Position numbers and translations under genes: made by a program
Shown here: piece after piece, positions 32,535 to 41,143 of the stretch
Position numbering within the stretch: position 1 is the first letter of the stretch
Layout: each line of letters opens with the position of its first letter
Assembly (NCBI GenBank): GCA_934667105.1
Contig: CAKULG010000018.1
Location: forward strand, 1-52,854
Direction of reading: 5' to 3'
Source of the DNA: an uncultured Clostridia bacterium
GTDB lineage: Bacteria; Bacillota; Clostridia; Christensenellales; Aristaeellaceae
Length of the DNA: 52,854 nt
Notes under the pieces: generated by a model
What the model was told of the DNA's origin: nothing
Databases searched by the model: none
What the model saw: the letters and a program-made list of their open reading frames with translations, nothing else

Positions 32535-33089
32535 GTGCGGGATTTATCCCTGCATATTCTGGATCTGGCGCAAAACAGCCTGCGGGCGGGGGCCAAGCTG
32601 ATTTCGATTACCGTGCGTCTGGAAGCGGGAGGAGCGCTTTCTCTCTTGCTGGAGGATGACGGGGGCGGGATGAGCGCGGAGGCCCTGGCCCAGGCGGAAA
32701 GCCCCTTTTATACCACCCGCGGTACGCGCCGCGTGGGCCTGGGGCTTTCGCTGATGGCGGAATGCTGCCGCATGAGCGGGGGAGCGCTTTCCCTGCAAAG
32801 CTCGCCCGGAAAAGGCACGCGGCTTAACGCCCGCCTGGATACCCGCCGCCTGGATTGTCCGCCGCTGGGTCCCCTTTGGGATACCCTGGCGGCGCTGATC
32901 GCGGCCAATCCGGATACGCCCGATTTCACGCTGCATTGCCAATCGCCCCGTGGGGAAACGCGCTTTGACACCCGGAGCCTTCGGGCGGCCCTGCGGGGCG
33001 CGCCCCTTTGCGCGCCTGAGATCGTTTCATGGATGCGAACATCCATACAAGCAGAAATTCAACCGATATTTGGAGGTGTCATTCTATGA
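32535..33089 (+). CDS. Histidine-kinase-like ATPase (HATPase_c) in the hydrogenase operon
   Basis: The 184-aa protein has the GHKL ATP-binding fold: N box LDLAQNSLRAGA, G1 box LEDDGGGM, then RRVGLGLSLM and SSPGKGTRLNA. It has no dimerisation/His-phosphotransfer domain and no sensor, so it is not a normal histidine kinase; it resembles anti-sigma-type or stand-alone ATPases. The 70-residue C-terminal part is of unknown fold. It starts with GTG 5 bases after hndA and its stop overlaps the next start by 4 bases. Similar genes occur in clostridial hnd operons; its role there is, to my knowledge, unproven. Confidence 0.8.
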   Translation: MRDLSLHILDLAQNSLRAGAKLISITVRLEAGGALSLLLEDDGGGMSAEALAQAESPFYTTRGTRRVGLGLSLMAECCRMSGGALSLQSSPGKGTRLNARLDTRRLDCPPLGPLWDTLAALIAANPDTPDFTLHCQSPRGETRFDTRSLRAALRGAPLCAPEIVSWMRTSIQAEIQPIFGGVIL

Positions 33090-33460
33090 AGTCCATGGCT
33101 GAATTGGAAGCCATTCGCAAGAAGACGCTTGCCCGCATTAACCTGCGCCGGGAGGACGCCAGCAAGCTGGTGCGCGTCGTCGTTGGCATGGGAACCTGCG
33201 GCATCGCCGCCGGAGCCCGCGACGTGGTGCTCGCCTTTATGGAGGAAGCGGATAAGCGCGCCATGAGCAATGTGACCATCGCTCAGACCGGGTGCATGGG
33301 CCAGTGCCAGCTGGAGCCCATGGTGGAAGTGTTCGTGCACGGTCAGGACAAGGTGACGTACGTGCATGTAACCCCCGAAAAGGCGCGCCGGATTATGGAA
33401 GAGCATATCGTTAACGGCAACCCTGTACAGGAATACACCATCGGCGCCGCCGAGCATTAA
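33086..33460 (+). CDS. hndB: Thioredoxin-like [2Fe-2S] ferredoxin subunit (HndB type)
   Basis: The 124-aa protein has the thioredoxin-like ferredoxin fold, with Cys in VGMGTCGIAAGA and TGCMGQCQLEP. The first motif has a single Cys where the classic C-x11-C pattern has two, so cluster ligation may be partial (three Cys visible). AGGTGTCATTCT precedes the ATG at 33086; the longer frame from 33029 overlaps the ATPase gene. It probably relays electrons within the hydrogenase complex. Confidence 0.85.
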   Translation: MKSMAELEAIRKKTLARINLRREDASKLVRVVVGMGTCGIAAGARDVVLAFMEEADKRAMSNVTIAQTGCMGQCQLEPMVEVFVHGQDKVTYVHVTPEKARRIMEEHIVNGNPVQEYTIGAAEH

Positions 33461-33491
33461 TAAGCTGAACCGCTTTTAGGAGGAATTGCCC

Positions 33492-35288
33492 ATGGAAACT
33501 TATCGCGCTCATGTGCTTTGCTGCGGCGGTACGGGCTGCACTTCGTCCGGCTCCGCGCAGCTGATTCAGCGCTTTGAAGAAAAAATTAAGGAAGCCGGCC
33601 TGGATAAGGAAGTTCAGGTTGTGCGCACCGGCTGCTTCGGCCTGTGCGAGGCGGGCCCCGTGGTGATCGTTTATCCCGAAGGCACCTTCTACTCCCGGGT
33701 GAAGGTGGATGATGTGGACGAAATCGTTTCCGAGCATCTGCTCAAGGGCCGCAAGGTGGAGCATCTGGTGTATACCGATCACGCCACTCACGAGCAGAAC
33801 GCCAATAAATCCCTGATGGATATCAACTTTTACAAGCATCAGCATCGCGTGGCGCTGCGCAACTGCGGCGTGATCGATCCTGAAAACATCGACGAATACC
33901 TGGCCTTTGACGGCTATAAGGCCCTGGAAAAGGCGCTGACCGCCATGACCCGGGAGCAGGTAATCGACGAGATTCTCAAATCCGGCCTGCGCGGGCGCGG
34001 CGGCGGCGGCTTCCCCACGGGCCTGAAATGGAAGTTCACCTATAATTCCCAGGCGGATCAGAAATATGTTGCCTGCAACGCCGACGAGGGCGACCCGGGC
34101 GCTTTCATGGATCGTTCCGTGCTGGAAGGCGATCCCCACTGCGTGGTGGAGGCCATGGCCATCGCGGGCTACGCCATCGGCGCGTCCGAGGGCTATGTGT
34201 ATGTCCGCGCGGAATACCCCATCGCCGTTAAGCGCCTGGACATCGCCATCAAGCAGGCCCGGGAATACGGCCTGCTGGGCAAGAACATCTATGGCACCGG
34301 CTTCAATTTCGACATTCATATCCGTCTGGGCGCGGGCGCGTTCGTGTGCGGCGAGGAAACCGCGCTGATGCGCTCCATCGAGGGTATGCGCGGCGAGCCT
34401 ACGCCCCGGCCTCCCTTCCCGGCGGTGAAGGGCCTCTTTGCCAAGCCCACCATGCTCAACAACGTGGAAACCTACGCCAACGTGCCCCAGATCATCCTCA
34501 ACGGCGCGGATTGGTTCGCCTCCATGGGCACCGAAAAGAGCAAGGGCACCAAGGTGTTCGCCCTGGGCGGCAAGATCAATAACACCGGCCTGGTGGAGGT
34601 GCCCATGGGCACGCCGCTTCGCACCATCATTTATGATATCGGCGGCGGCATTCCCAACGGCAAGAAATTCAAGGCCGTGCAGACGGGCGGCCCCTCCGGC
34701 GGCTGTCTGCCCGCGTCCCTGCTGGATACCCCCGTGGATTACGACAACCTGATCGCCGCGGGCTCCATGATGGGCTCCGGCGGTATGATTGTCATGGACG
34801 AAGATAACTGTATGGTGGATATCGCCCGCTTCTTCCTGGATTTCACCGTGGACGAAAGCTGCGGCAAGTGCGCCCCCTGCCGTATCGGCACCCGGCGTAT
34901 GCTGGAAATTTTGCAGCGCATCGTAAAGGGCAAGGGCCAGGAAGGCGATATTGAAAAGCTGGAGCATCTGGCCAAGACCATCAAGGCCACCGCGCTGTGC
35001 GGCCTGGGCCAGACCGCGCCCAATCCCGTGCTTTCCACCCTGAAATTCTTCCGCGATGAATATGAAGCGCATATCCGCGATAAGAAGTGCCCCGCGCATC
35101 ATTGCCAGGCGCTGCTGCAATATGTGATTACCGATAAGTGCCGCGGCTGCACCGCCTGCGCCCGCGTTTGCCCCGCCGGGGCCATCAGCGGCGAAGTGAA
35201 GCAGCAGCATCACATCGATCCCGAAAAGTGCCTCAAGTGCGGCGCTTGCATGGAAAAGTGCCGTTTCGGCGCGATCTCCAAGATTTGA
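33492..35288 (+). CDS. hndC: NuoF-like NAD(P)H-binding flavoprotein subunit (HndC/HydB type)
   Basis: The 598-aa protein binds NAD(H), FMN and FeS clusters. Domains in order: an N-terminal [2Fe-2S] thioredoxin-like domain (CCGGTGCTSSG, TGCFGLCEAGP); the FMN/NADH domain with GRGGGGFPTGLKW near residue 168 and CNADEGDPGAFMDR near 195; a [4Fe-4S] site ESCGKCAPCRIGTRRM near 458; and a C-terminal 2[4Fe-4S] ferredoxin (CRGCTACARVCPAG, CLKCGACMEKCRFG). AGGAGGAATTGCCC precedes the ATG at 33492. This architecture is that of bifurcating or NAD(P)-dependent hydrogenases. Confidence 0.95.
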   Translation: METYRAHVLCCGGTGCTSSGSAQLIQRFEEKIKEAGLDKEVQVVRTGCFGLCEAGPVVIVYPEGTFYSRVKVDDVDEIVSEHLLKGRKVEHLVYTDHATHEQNANKSLMDINFYKHQHRVALRNCGVIDPENIDEYLAFDGYKALEKALTAMTREQVIDEILKSGLRGRGGGGFPTGLKWKFTYNSQADQKYVACNADEGDPGAFMDRSVLEGDPHCVVEAMAIAGYAIGASEGYVYVRAEYPIAVKRLDIAIKQAREYGLLGKNIYGTGFNFDIHIRLGAGAFVCGEETALMRSIEGMRGEPTPRPPFPAVKGLFAKPTMLNNVETYANVPQIILNGADWFASMGTEKSKGTKVFALGGKINNTGLVEVPMGTPLRTIIYDIGGGIPNGKKFKAVQTGGPSGGCLPASLLDTPVDYDNLIAAGSMMGSGGMIVMDEDNCMVDIARFFLDFTVDESCGKCAPCRIGTRRMLEILQRIVKGKGQEGDIEKLEHLAKTIKATALCGLGQTAPNPVLSTLKFFRDEYEAHIRDKKCPAHHCQALLQYVITDKCRGCTACARVCPAGAISGEVKQQHHIDPEKCLKCGACMEKCRFGAISKI

Positions 35289-35310
35289 TTCGTGCGAGGA
35301 GGAAACGCAA

Positions 35311-37059
35311 ATGGAAAACATCATCACCCTTACGATTGACGGCGTAAAGGTTGAGGTGCCCGCTGGCACGACCGTTTTGGAGGCTGCCAAGCAGGCTGGT
35401 ATCAATATTCCCACGCTGTGCTATCTGAAAGACGTTAACGCCATCGGCGCGTGCCGCATGTGCGTGGTCAACGCCGGCGGGCGCGCCCTGCAGGCCGCCT
35501 GCGTGCTGCCCGCCACGGACGGCATGACGGTAAAGACCAACACCCCCGAGATCCGCGAATACCGTAAAACACTGCTCCAGCTGGTGCTCTCCGCCCATGA
35601 TAAAAAGTGCCTCACCTGCCCCCGCAGCCAGAATTGTGAGCTGCAGAAGCTCTGCCGCGATTTGGGCGTGGAAAACGGCGATGAATTCAAGGGCAGCCAG
35701 AACACCTACGCCATCGACGACGCTTCCGCTTCCATCGTGCGGGATAACAACAAGTGCATCCTGTGCCGCCGCTGCGTGGCCACCTGCGCCAAGGTGCAGC
35801 ATGTGGGCGTGATCGGCGCGGTGAACCGCGGCTTCGCCACCGCCATCGAATCCCCCTGGAATTTGCAGCTGGCGGAAACGGCCTGTATCAACTGCGGCCA
35901 GTGCATCGCCGCCTGCCCCGTGGGCGCGCTGTATGAAAAGGACAGCACCAAAAAGGTGTGGGATCTGCTGGCCGATCCGGATAAGCATGTGGTTGTGCAG
36001 CCCGCCCCCGCCGTTCGTGCCGCCCTGGGCGAGGAATTCGGCATGCCCATCGGCACCGGCGTGACCGGCAAGATGGTGGCCGCCCTGCGCCGCCTTGGCT
36101 TTGACAAGGTGTTCGATACCGATTTCGCCGCCGACCTGACCATCATGGAGGAAGGCACCGAGCTGGTGAACCGGGTGAAGGAGGGCGGCGTGCTGCCCAT
36201 GATTACCTCCTGCTCTCCCGGCTGGATCAAATTCTGCGAAACCTACTATCCCGAATTCATTCCCAATCTGTCCTCCTGCAAATCTCCCCACGAAATGATG
36301 GGCGCGATGATTAAAACCTATTACGCCCAGAAGGCGGGCATTGATCCCGAAAAGATCGCGGTTGTATCCGTGATGCCCTGCACCGCCAAGAAATTCGAAG
36401 CGGGCCGGGAGGAGCTTTCCAATAACGGGATGCCGGATGTGGACGAGGTTATCACCACCCGTGAGCTGGCGCACATGATTAAGGAAGCGGGCATTGACTT
36501 TGTGAACCTGCCCGACGAAGATTTCGACGGCTTGATGGGCGAATCCACCGGCGCGGGCGTGATCTTCGGCGCCACCGGCGGCGTGATGGAGGCCGCCCTG
36601 CGCACCGCCTATAAGCTCATCACCGATAACGAGCTGGACGACGTTGATTTCCAGGCCGTTCGCGGTACCGAGGGCATCAAGGAAGCCACCGTTAAGGTGG
36701 GCGATCTGGATGTGAGCGTGGCCGTGGCCCATGGCACCGGCAATGCCGCCAAGCTGCTGGATATGATTAAGAGCGGCGAAAAGAAATACACCTTCATCGA
36801 AGTCATGGGCTGCCCCGGCGGCTGCGTGACTGGCGGCGGTCAGCCCATCGTGTCTGCTCAGGATAAGATGACCTGCGATCCCCGCGCTCTGCGCGCCGCG
36901 GCCCTGTATCGTGAGGATGCGGGCAAGGCCAAACGCAAGAGCCACGAGAACGCCGAGGTGCAGAAGCTGTATGAAGAATTCCTGGGCCATCCCAACAGCC
37001 ATAAGGCCCATGAACTGCTGCACACCCACTATGTGAAGCGGGAAAAATACGGCAAGTAA
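35311..37059 (+). CDS. hndD: [FeFe] hydrogenase catalytic subunit (HndD/HydA type)
   Basis: The 582-aa enzyme makes or uses H2. N-terminal clusters: a [2Fe-2S] domain (LCYLKDVNAIGACRMC), a His/Cys-ligated segment (CLTCPRSQNCELQ) and two [4Fe-4S] (CILCRRCVATCAKV, CINCGQCIAACPVG). The H-cluster motifs are L1 TSCSPGW near residue 293, L2 VMPCTAKKFEA near 354 and L3 GCPGGCVTGGGQP near 500, followed by the small-subunit-like C-terminus. L1 has Ser where standard enzymes have the proton-transfer Cys (TSCCPxW). GAGGAGGAAACGCAA precedes the ATG. It is last in the operon. The HydEFG maturases are not in the window. Confidence 0.95.
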   Translation: MENIITLTIDGVKVEVPAGTTVLEAAKQAGINIPTLCYLKDVNAIGACRMCVVNAGGRALQAACVLPATDGMTVKTNTPEIREYRKTLLQLVLSAHDKKCLTCPRSQNCELQKLCRDLGVENGDEFKGSQNTYAIDDASASIVRDNNKCILCRRCVATCAKVQHVGVIGAVNRGFATAIESPWNLQLAETACINCGQCIAACPVGALYEKDSTKKVWDLLADPDKHVVVQPAPAVRAALGEEFGMPIGTGVTGKMVAALRRLGFDKVFDTDFAADLTIMEEGTELVNRVKEGGVLPMITSCSPGWIKFCETYYPEFIPNLSSCKSPHEMMGAMIKTYYAQKAGIDPEKIAVVSVMPCTAKKFEAGREELSNNGMPDVDEVITTRELAHMIKEAGIDFVNLPDEDFDGLMGESTGAGVIFGATGGVMEAALRTAYKLITDNELDDVDFQAVRGTEGIKEATVKVGDLDVSVAVAHGTGNAAKLLDMIKSGEKKYTFIEVMGCPGGCVTGGGQPIVSAQDKMTCDPRALRAAALYREDAGKAKRKSHENAEVQKLYEEFLGHPNSHKAHELLHTHYVKREKYGK

Positions 37060-37170
37060 AGCTTTTACTATCCCATGAAGGCGGGGGAGCCCTTCTCGAG
37101 CCCATCTGTCCTACGTCCGCGAAAGCGGGGCGCGGGGCTGGCGCTCACAAGAAGGGCTCCCCCTTTTTTT
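37060..37170 (+). terminator. Hydrogenase operon terminator (palindrome copy G)
   Basis: GGGGGAGCCCTTCT (37083-37096) pairs exactly with AGAAGGGCTCCCCC (37150-37163), followed by seven T. The 53-base loop contains CCGC-GAAA-GCGG and is longer than in the other copies. The rest of the 314-base gap to the next gene holds only the minus-strand terminator listed next. Confidence 0.88.
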
Positions 37171-37284
37171 ATGAAAACTGTGCAGACTCCTGTATTTCTG
37201 CCAACAGGGGGAATGCGCACATTTTTTCGTGCCTACAGCCTCTGCAACGCTATGAAAAGCGCTTTTCACAGCCTCTTTTCAATG

Positions 37285-37336
37285 AAAAAAGCCTCCCGCG
37301 CGTACGCCGAACAACTGTCGGCGAAGGCGGGAGGCT
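37285..37336 (-). terminator. Terminator of the second SGNH gene
   Basis: On the minus strand, AGCCTCCCGC (complement 37327-37336) pairs with its partner at 37290-37299, with an inner 6-bp CGCCGA stem. It is followed by six T (37285-37290). Confidence 0.9.
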
Positions 37337-37373
37337 GATTTTATTCTGCACGGAGAACGCGCGGCAGGTCGTT

Positions 37374-38177
37374 TTACCATTTCTGGCTTTCGTTATGCAG
37401 ATCGCCGCCCCGGCCGATGAACGCCGTCTGGGCGAAATCCTCCGGGTGGGTGCGGATGATGTAATCAATGTAGCTCATCAGCTGCTTGGCCGTGAGCAGA
37501 TACCCCATGGCGTTGAGATGACCGCCCAGATAGTAAACTTCCCGGAAATCCGCGTCATGGGCGGGGGCGTATTGGCGCAGATCGATAACGTAAGTGTATT
37601 CAAACAATTCCGCCAGCTGATACATAAGCTGCGCGTGGCGCTCCTGCAGGGGGACGCGCTGGGGATCGGCGTCAGGCCGCTGGGGCATGGTGAGCAGGAA
37701 AATGCGCGCCCTGGGCTCCACCGCCTTGATATGGGAAAGAATCGCGCCCATATACCCGGCGAAGGTGGGGGCGTTTTCTGAAAGCGCCTGAGGATGCACA
37801 TCCGAAATATCGCCCATTTCCAGCTTGCCTTGCAGCACGGCGGTAATATCGTTGCAGCCCAGGGCCACGATATACGCCTGGCACTTTTTTTCCGGCTGAT
37901 AAAGGGCGAAGCGGGGATCCTTCCGGGCCATTTTTTCCAGAAAACCCAGGGCCGTGAGCCCGCCCACGGAGAAATTTTGCGCGGTCGCGCCGCAGGCCCG
38001 GGCCATATACTGGCCCCAGGAATATTCATAGTAATCGTGATAGCCCTTCTGGCCGCCGGTCAACGATTCATGCTCGCCGGAGGCCAGGCTGTCGCCGATG
38101 CAGCCGATGCTGCGGAAAATGGCGCAGAAGCCGCCGTCGCTAAGCAGATGATCCAGGGGCTTTTCCAAAGAATGCAT
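37374..38177 (-). CDS. SGNH/GDSL-type hydrolase (second)
   Basis: The 267-aa protein has IGCIGDSLASGE (block I, Ser about residue 29), FSVGGLTALG (block II), VALGCNDITAV (block III, Asn) and a late YYLGGHLNAMGYLLTA with the His. The usual DxxH of block V is altered to GGHLN, so the catalytic Asp is uncertain. No signal peptide. It would be a cytoplasmic esterase or lipase of unknown substrate. AAGGAGGAATCGTC precedes the ATG. It is 73 bases after the PotD-like gene on the same strand, with only a weak hairpin between, so they may share a transcript. Confidence 0.8.
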   Translation of the reverse strand: MHSLEKPLDHLLSDGGFCAIFRSIGCIGDSLASGEHESLTGGQKGYHDYYEYSWGQYMARACGATAQNFSVGGLTALGFLEKMARKDPRFALYQPEKKCQAYIVALGCNDITAVLQGKLEMGDISDVHPQALSENAPTFAGYMGAILSHIKAVEPRARIFLLTMPQRPDADPQRVPLQERHAQLMYQLAELFEYTYVIDLRQYAPAHDADFREVYYLGGHLNAMGYLLTAKQLMSYIDYIIRTHPEDFAQTAFIGRGGDLHNESQKW

Positions 38178-38250
38178 GACGATTCCTCCTTATTATCCGG
38201 GCGCAGAAAAGGCGGGGAAGGGCATGCGCCGCCGCCTCGCCTTGGGCCGC

Positions 38251-39291
38251 TTATTTATCCAGCAGCTTCATGCTGCTCCAGATATTCTGATATTTCGTTT
38301 CGTATTCGCCAAGATCGGTAATGAACTCGTTGTTTTCCAGAATATCCGAGGGGATATTGATGGCGGGATTATTCTTGAATTCGTCGGGCAGATAATCGAG
38401 CGCTTCGGGCACGGGGCTGCGGAATTGCTGGGCCTGGGCCACCTGGGCGGCAATTTCGGGCTGAAGCAGGAAATCCATGAACAGATGCGCGTTCTGGGGG
38501 TGCTTCGCCCCGGCGGGGATCACCAGCGCGTCGATGCCGAAGCCCACCCCCTCCTTGGGATACACCACCTTGAGATCGGGGTTTTCCATGATGGCGTAGG
38601 AGGCGTATTGGCCGTACATATAGCCCACCGCGCATTCGCCTGAATTCAGATCGGCGTCCGGAGTATCCGAATTGAAGGAACGGATGTTGGGCCGCAGGGC
38701 GTTGAGCTTTTCGGCGGCCTTTTCAAGAATCGCGTCGTCGGTGATGTTAAAGGAATAGCCCATGGTTTTCAGCGTGATGCCGATAATGTTCCGGGCGTCG
38801 TCCATCACCACCACGCTGTCCCGCAGGCTTTCATCCCACAGATCGGCATAGCCGGTGATTTCGATTTCCACCTGATCGGGGTTATATACGATCAGCGGCG
38901 TGCCGGACATATAGGGCACGGAATACTCGTTGTCCGGATCGAAATAGGGGGATAGCAGCACGATGTCGATGGAATCATATCGGGTGATGGCCGCCTTATC
39001 CAGCTTTTGCAGCAGACCGGCCTTGCGCAGGATGTTGATGGCGTAATCGCTGGCGATAATCACATCGTAGTCGCTTCCGCCGCCCAATTGCAGCTTGGTC
39101 ATCATGCTTTCGTTGGAATCAAAGGTGGCGTAATTCACCTTGATACCGGTGGCTTTCTGAAAATCCTGGATGGTCTGATCGTCCACATACAATTCCCAAG
39201 TGAATAGATTCAGCACCTTTTCCTCCTCGGCGCTGCCCAGCAAGGGAAGCGCCAGCAGCAGGCAGCAAAGAAAAAGCAGGCATTTCTTCAT
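38251..39291 (-). CDS. potD: Polyamine-type ABC substrate-binding protein (PotD-like), orphan
   Basis: The 346-aa protein is an extracytoplasmic spermidine/putrescine-binding homologue: VLNLFTWELYVDDQTIQDFQKATGIKV, then YDVIIASDYAINILRKAGLL and FGIDALVIPAGAKHPQNAHLFMDFLL. The signal peptide (MKKCLLFLCCLLLALPLLG-SAEEE) contains Cys inside the hydrophobic core but no proper lipobox at the cleavage site. I chose the ATG at 39291 over a TTG 6 bases upstream; GGAGGAA lies before both. PotA, PotB and PotC are absent nearby, so the transporter partners are elsewhere or it acts alone. Confidence 0.88.
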   Translation of the reverse strand: MKKCLLFLCCLLLALPLLGSAEEEKVLNLFTWELYVDDQTIQDFQKATGIKVNYATFDSNESMMTKLQLGGGSDYDVIIASDYAINILRKAGLLQKLDKAAITRYDSIDIVLLSPYFDPDNEYSVPYMSGTPLIVYNPDQVEIEITGYADLWDESLRDSVVVMDDARNIIGITLKTMGYSFNITDDAILEKAAEKLNALRPNIRSFNSDTPDADLNSGECAVGYMYGQYASYAIMENPDLKVVYPKEGVGFGIDALVIPAGAKHPQNAHLFMDFLLQPEIAAQVAQAQQFRSPVPEALDYLPDEFKNNPAINIPSDILENNEFITDLGEYETKYQNIWSSMKLLDK

Positions 39292-39350
39292 AATCAATTA
39301 TTCCTCCTTCATGAAGCCGGGGGAAGGCGAAGCCGCCCCTCCGTACAGAA

Positions 39351-39379
39351 AATATATACCACCTTTCGCCGCCGGTCAA
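39351..39379 (-). promoter_or_regulatory. Promoter of the PotD-like gene
   Basis: On the minus strand, TTGACC (39374-39379) and TATATT (39351-39356) are 17 bases apart. Confidence 0.7.
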
Positions 39380-39444
39380 GCGGTTGAAAAAAGAAAAACA
39401 AATGAAATGTAAAAAAAGGTTCCCGCGGCCCCTGGACGGGGGCA

Positions 39445-39473
39445 TTGACAAATATTTTGCGCCTCGGTAAAAT
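39445..39473 (+). promoter_or_regulatory. Promoter of the VanW-family gene
   Basis: TTGACA (39445-39450) and TAAAAT (39468-39473) have a 17-base spacer, 44 bases before the start. Confidence 0.8.
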
Positions 39474-39517
39474 AGAATAGAATCGGGTATGTTTTTATGA
39501 AGCAAGGAGGAAAAGGC

Positions 39518-41134
39518 ATGTCGCGTTCTGCTCGTCACCAACAGGCGGCCCCGCAGCGGGCGGCTTATCCGCCCGACCCTCCGCCTATGGTATACCGCAG
39601 CCAGGAGGATTGGACGGCTTACCCCGATCAGGCCTACGCCGCGCCGGAGGATCAGGCGGCGCCGCGCCCTGCCCGGCCTGGGCTTTCTTCGGCTTGGGCG
39701 CAGGGAGGATCGCCCCGGCAGCCCAAGAAAACCGCCTTCTGGGCCTTTATCGCGCTGATCTGCGTGATGGTGCTGGCCCTGCTGGGCTATTTTGTGTGGA
39801 GCCTGCGGGAGCCCTACGCCCAGTTTCGCCAGAAAGCAAACATGACCAGCCAGAAAACCATCGCCCAGGGCGTATTCGTGGACGACGTGCATTTGGGCGG
39901 TATGACCCGCGCCCAGGCGGAAAGCGCCCTGCAAAGCAGCGCGGCCGCCAGCGCCCGGCAGCTGGGAATCACCATTCATGTGGACGGGCAGACCTGGGTG
40001 CTCACTGAAAACGAGCTGCCCTTTGAGCGCAACACCCAGACCGTGCTGGATATCGCCTACGCCGTGGGCCGCCAGGGCACAACGGAAACCATCGGCTCCT
40101 CCATGACCCCCATGGAATATCGCTACGCCCATCTGTATCACACCGCCGCCAACACGGTGAAGCTATACACCCGCGTCACCTATTCCCGGGAAAAGGTGCG
40201 GGAGCTGGTGGGCGTGATTGAAAGCCATATCAACCGCGACCCGGTGGACGCTATGGTGGCCACCTTTGATTTTAACACGCGCTCCTTTACCTTCACCCAG
40301 GATCAGGCGGGGGCGAAGCTGGACGGCGACGCGCTGTACGCGCAGCTGATCGCCGCCCTGGACCGGCAGGATTACGCCGCCGTGATCCAGGCCGCCTCCA
40401 CGCCGCTGACCCCCGCGGTGACAAGGGTGGAACTGATGAATTCCTTTGCGCTGGTTTCCTCCTTTACCACCGAAACCACCAGCAGCGCCAACCGCAATAA
40501 CAATATCAATCTGGCCTGCCAGGCGGTGACGGGCAAGGTGGTTATGCCCGGAGAGGAATTTTCCTTTAACGCCGCCACGGGCCAGCGCACCACGGAAAAG
40601 GGCTATCTGCCCGCCGCCTCCATCGCGGGGGGAGCCACGGTGGACGAGGTGGGGGGCGGCGTATGCCAGGTGAGCAGCACGCTCTTTAACGCCGCCGCCA
40701 TGGCCGGCATGACCATCGTCACCCGCTATCCTCACACCTGGCCCAGCAAATATGTGGATAAGGGCCGGGATGCGACGGTGAATTGGCCCAACCTGGATTT
40801 CGTTTTCCGAAACGATAGAACGACGCCTATTTTTATCATCGCCTATTATCAGCAGCGCAAATGCACGGCGGAGATTTACGGGGCCAGCCTGGGACCGGGA
40901 GAATCTATCGATTTGACCACGCAAATCATTTCCACCACCTATCCGCCCGATACGCCGCTGTATGAACAGAATTCGCAGCTGGCCCCCGGCACGCAGCAGG
41001 AAAAAAAGAAGGCCCGGGTGGGGTATGTGGTGGAAACTTACCGGGTGTATAAGCGCAACGGCGTGGAATACAACCGGGATCTGCTGTGTACCTCAACCTA
41101 TAAAATGATTCAGCAGGTCATCGAATATAACTGA
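39518..41134 (+). CDS. VanW-family wall-associated membrane protein
   Basis: The 538-aa protein has a Pro/Ala/Gln-rich cytoplasmic tail (residues 1-72) and one membrane helix (about 75-97, FWAFIALICVMVLALLGYFV). An outside region follows with a PG_binding_4-like domain (VFVDDVHLGGMTRAQAESAL). The VanW domain comprises GEEFSFNAATGQRTTEKGYLPAASI, GGGVCQVSSTLFNAA and PHTWPSKYVDKGRDATVNW. The role of VanW domains is not known; they sit in cell-wall and vancomycin-resistance contexts. GCAAGGAGGAAAAGGC precedes the ATG at 39518. The TetR gene follows after 9 bases, so they form an operon. Confidence 0.88.
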   Translation: MSRSARHQQAAPQRAAYPPDPPPMVYRSQEDWTAYPDQAYAAPEDQAAPRPARPGLSSAWAQGGSPRQPKKTAFWAFIALICVMVLALLGYFVWSLREPYAQFRQKANMTSQKTIAQGVFVDDVHLGGMTRAQAESALQSSAAASARQLGITIHVDGQTWVLTENELPFERNTQTVLDIAYAVGRQGTTETIGSSMTPMEYRYAHLYHTAANTVKLYTRVTYSREKVRELVGVIESHINRDPVDAMVATFDFNTRSFTFTQDQAGAKLDGDALYAQLIAALDRQDYAAVIQAASTPLTPAVTRVELMNSFALVSSFTTETTSSANRNNNINLACQAVTGKVVMPGEEFSFNAATGQRTTEKGYLPAASIAGGATVDEVGGGVCQVSSTLFNAAAMAGMTIVTRYPHTWPSKYVDKGRDATVNWPNLDFVFRNDRTTPIFIIAYYQQRKCTAEIYGASLGPGESIDLTTQIISTTYPPDTPLYEQNSQLAPGTQQEKKKARVGYVVETYRVYKRNGVEYNRDLLCTSTYKMIQQVIEYN

Positions 41135-41143
41135 GGAGGCAGT

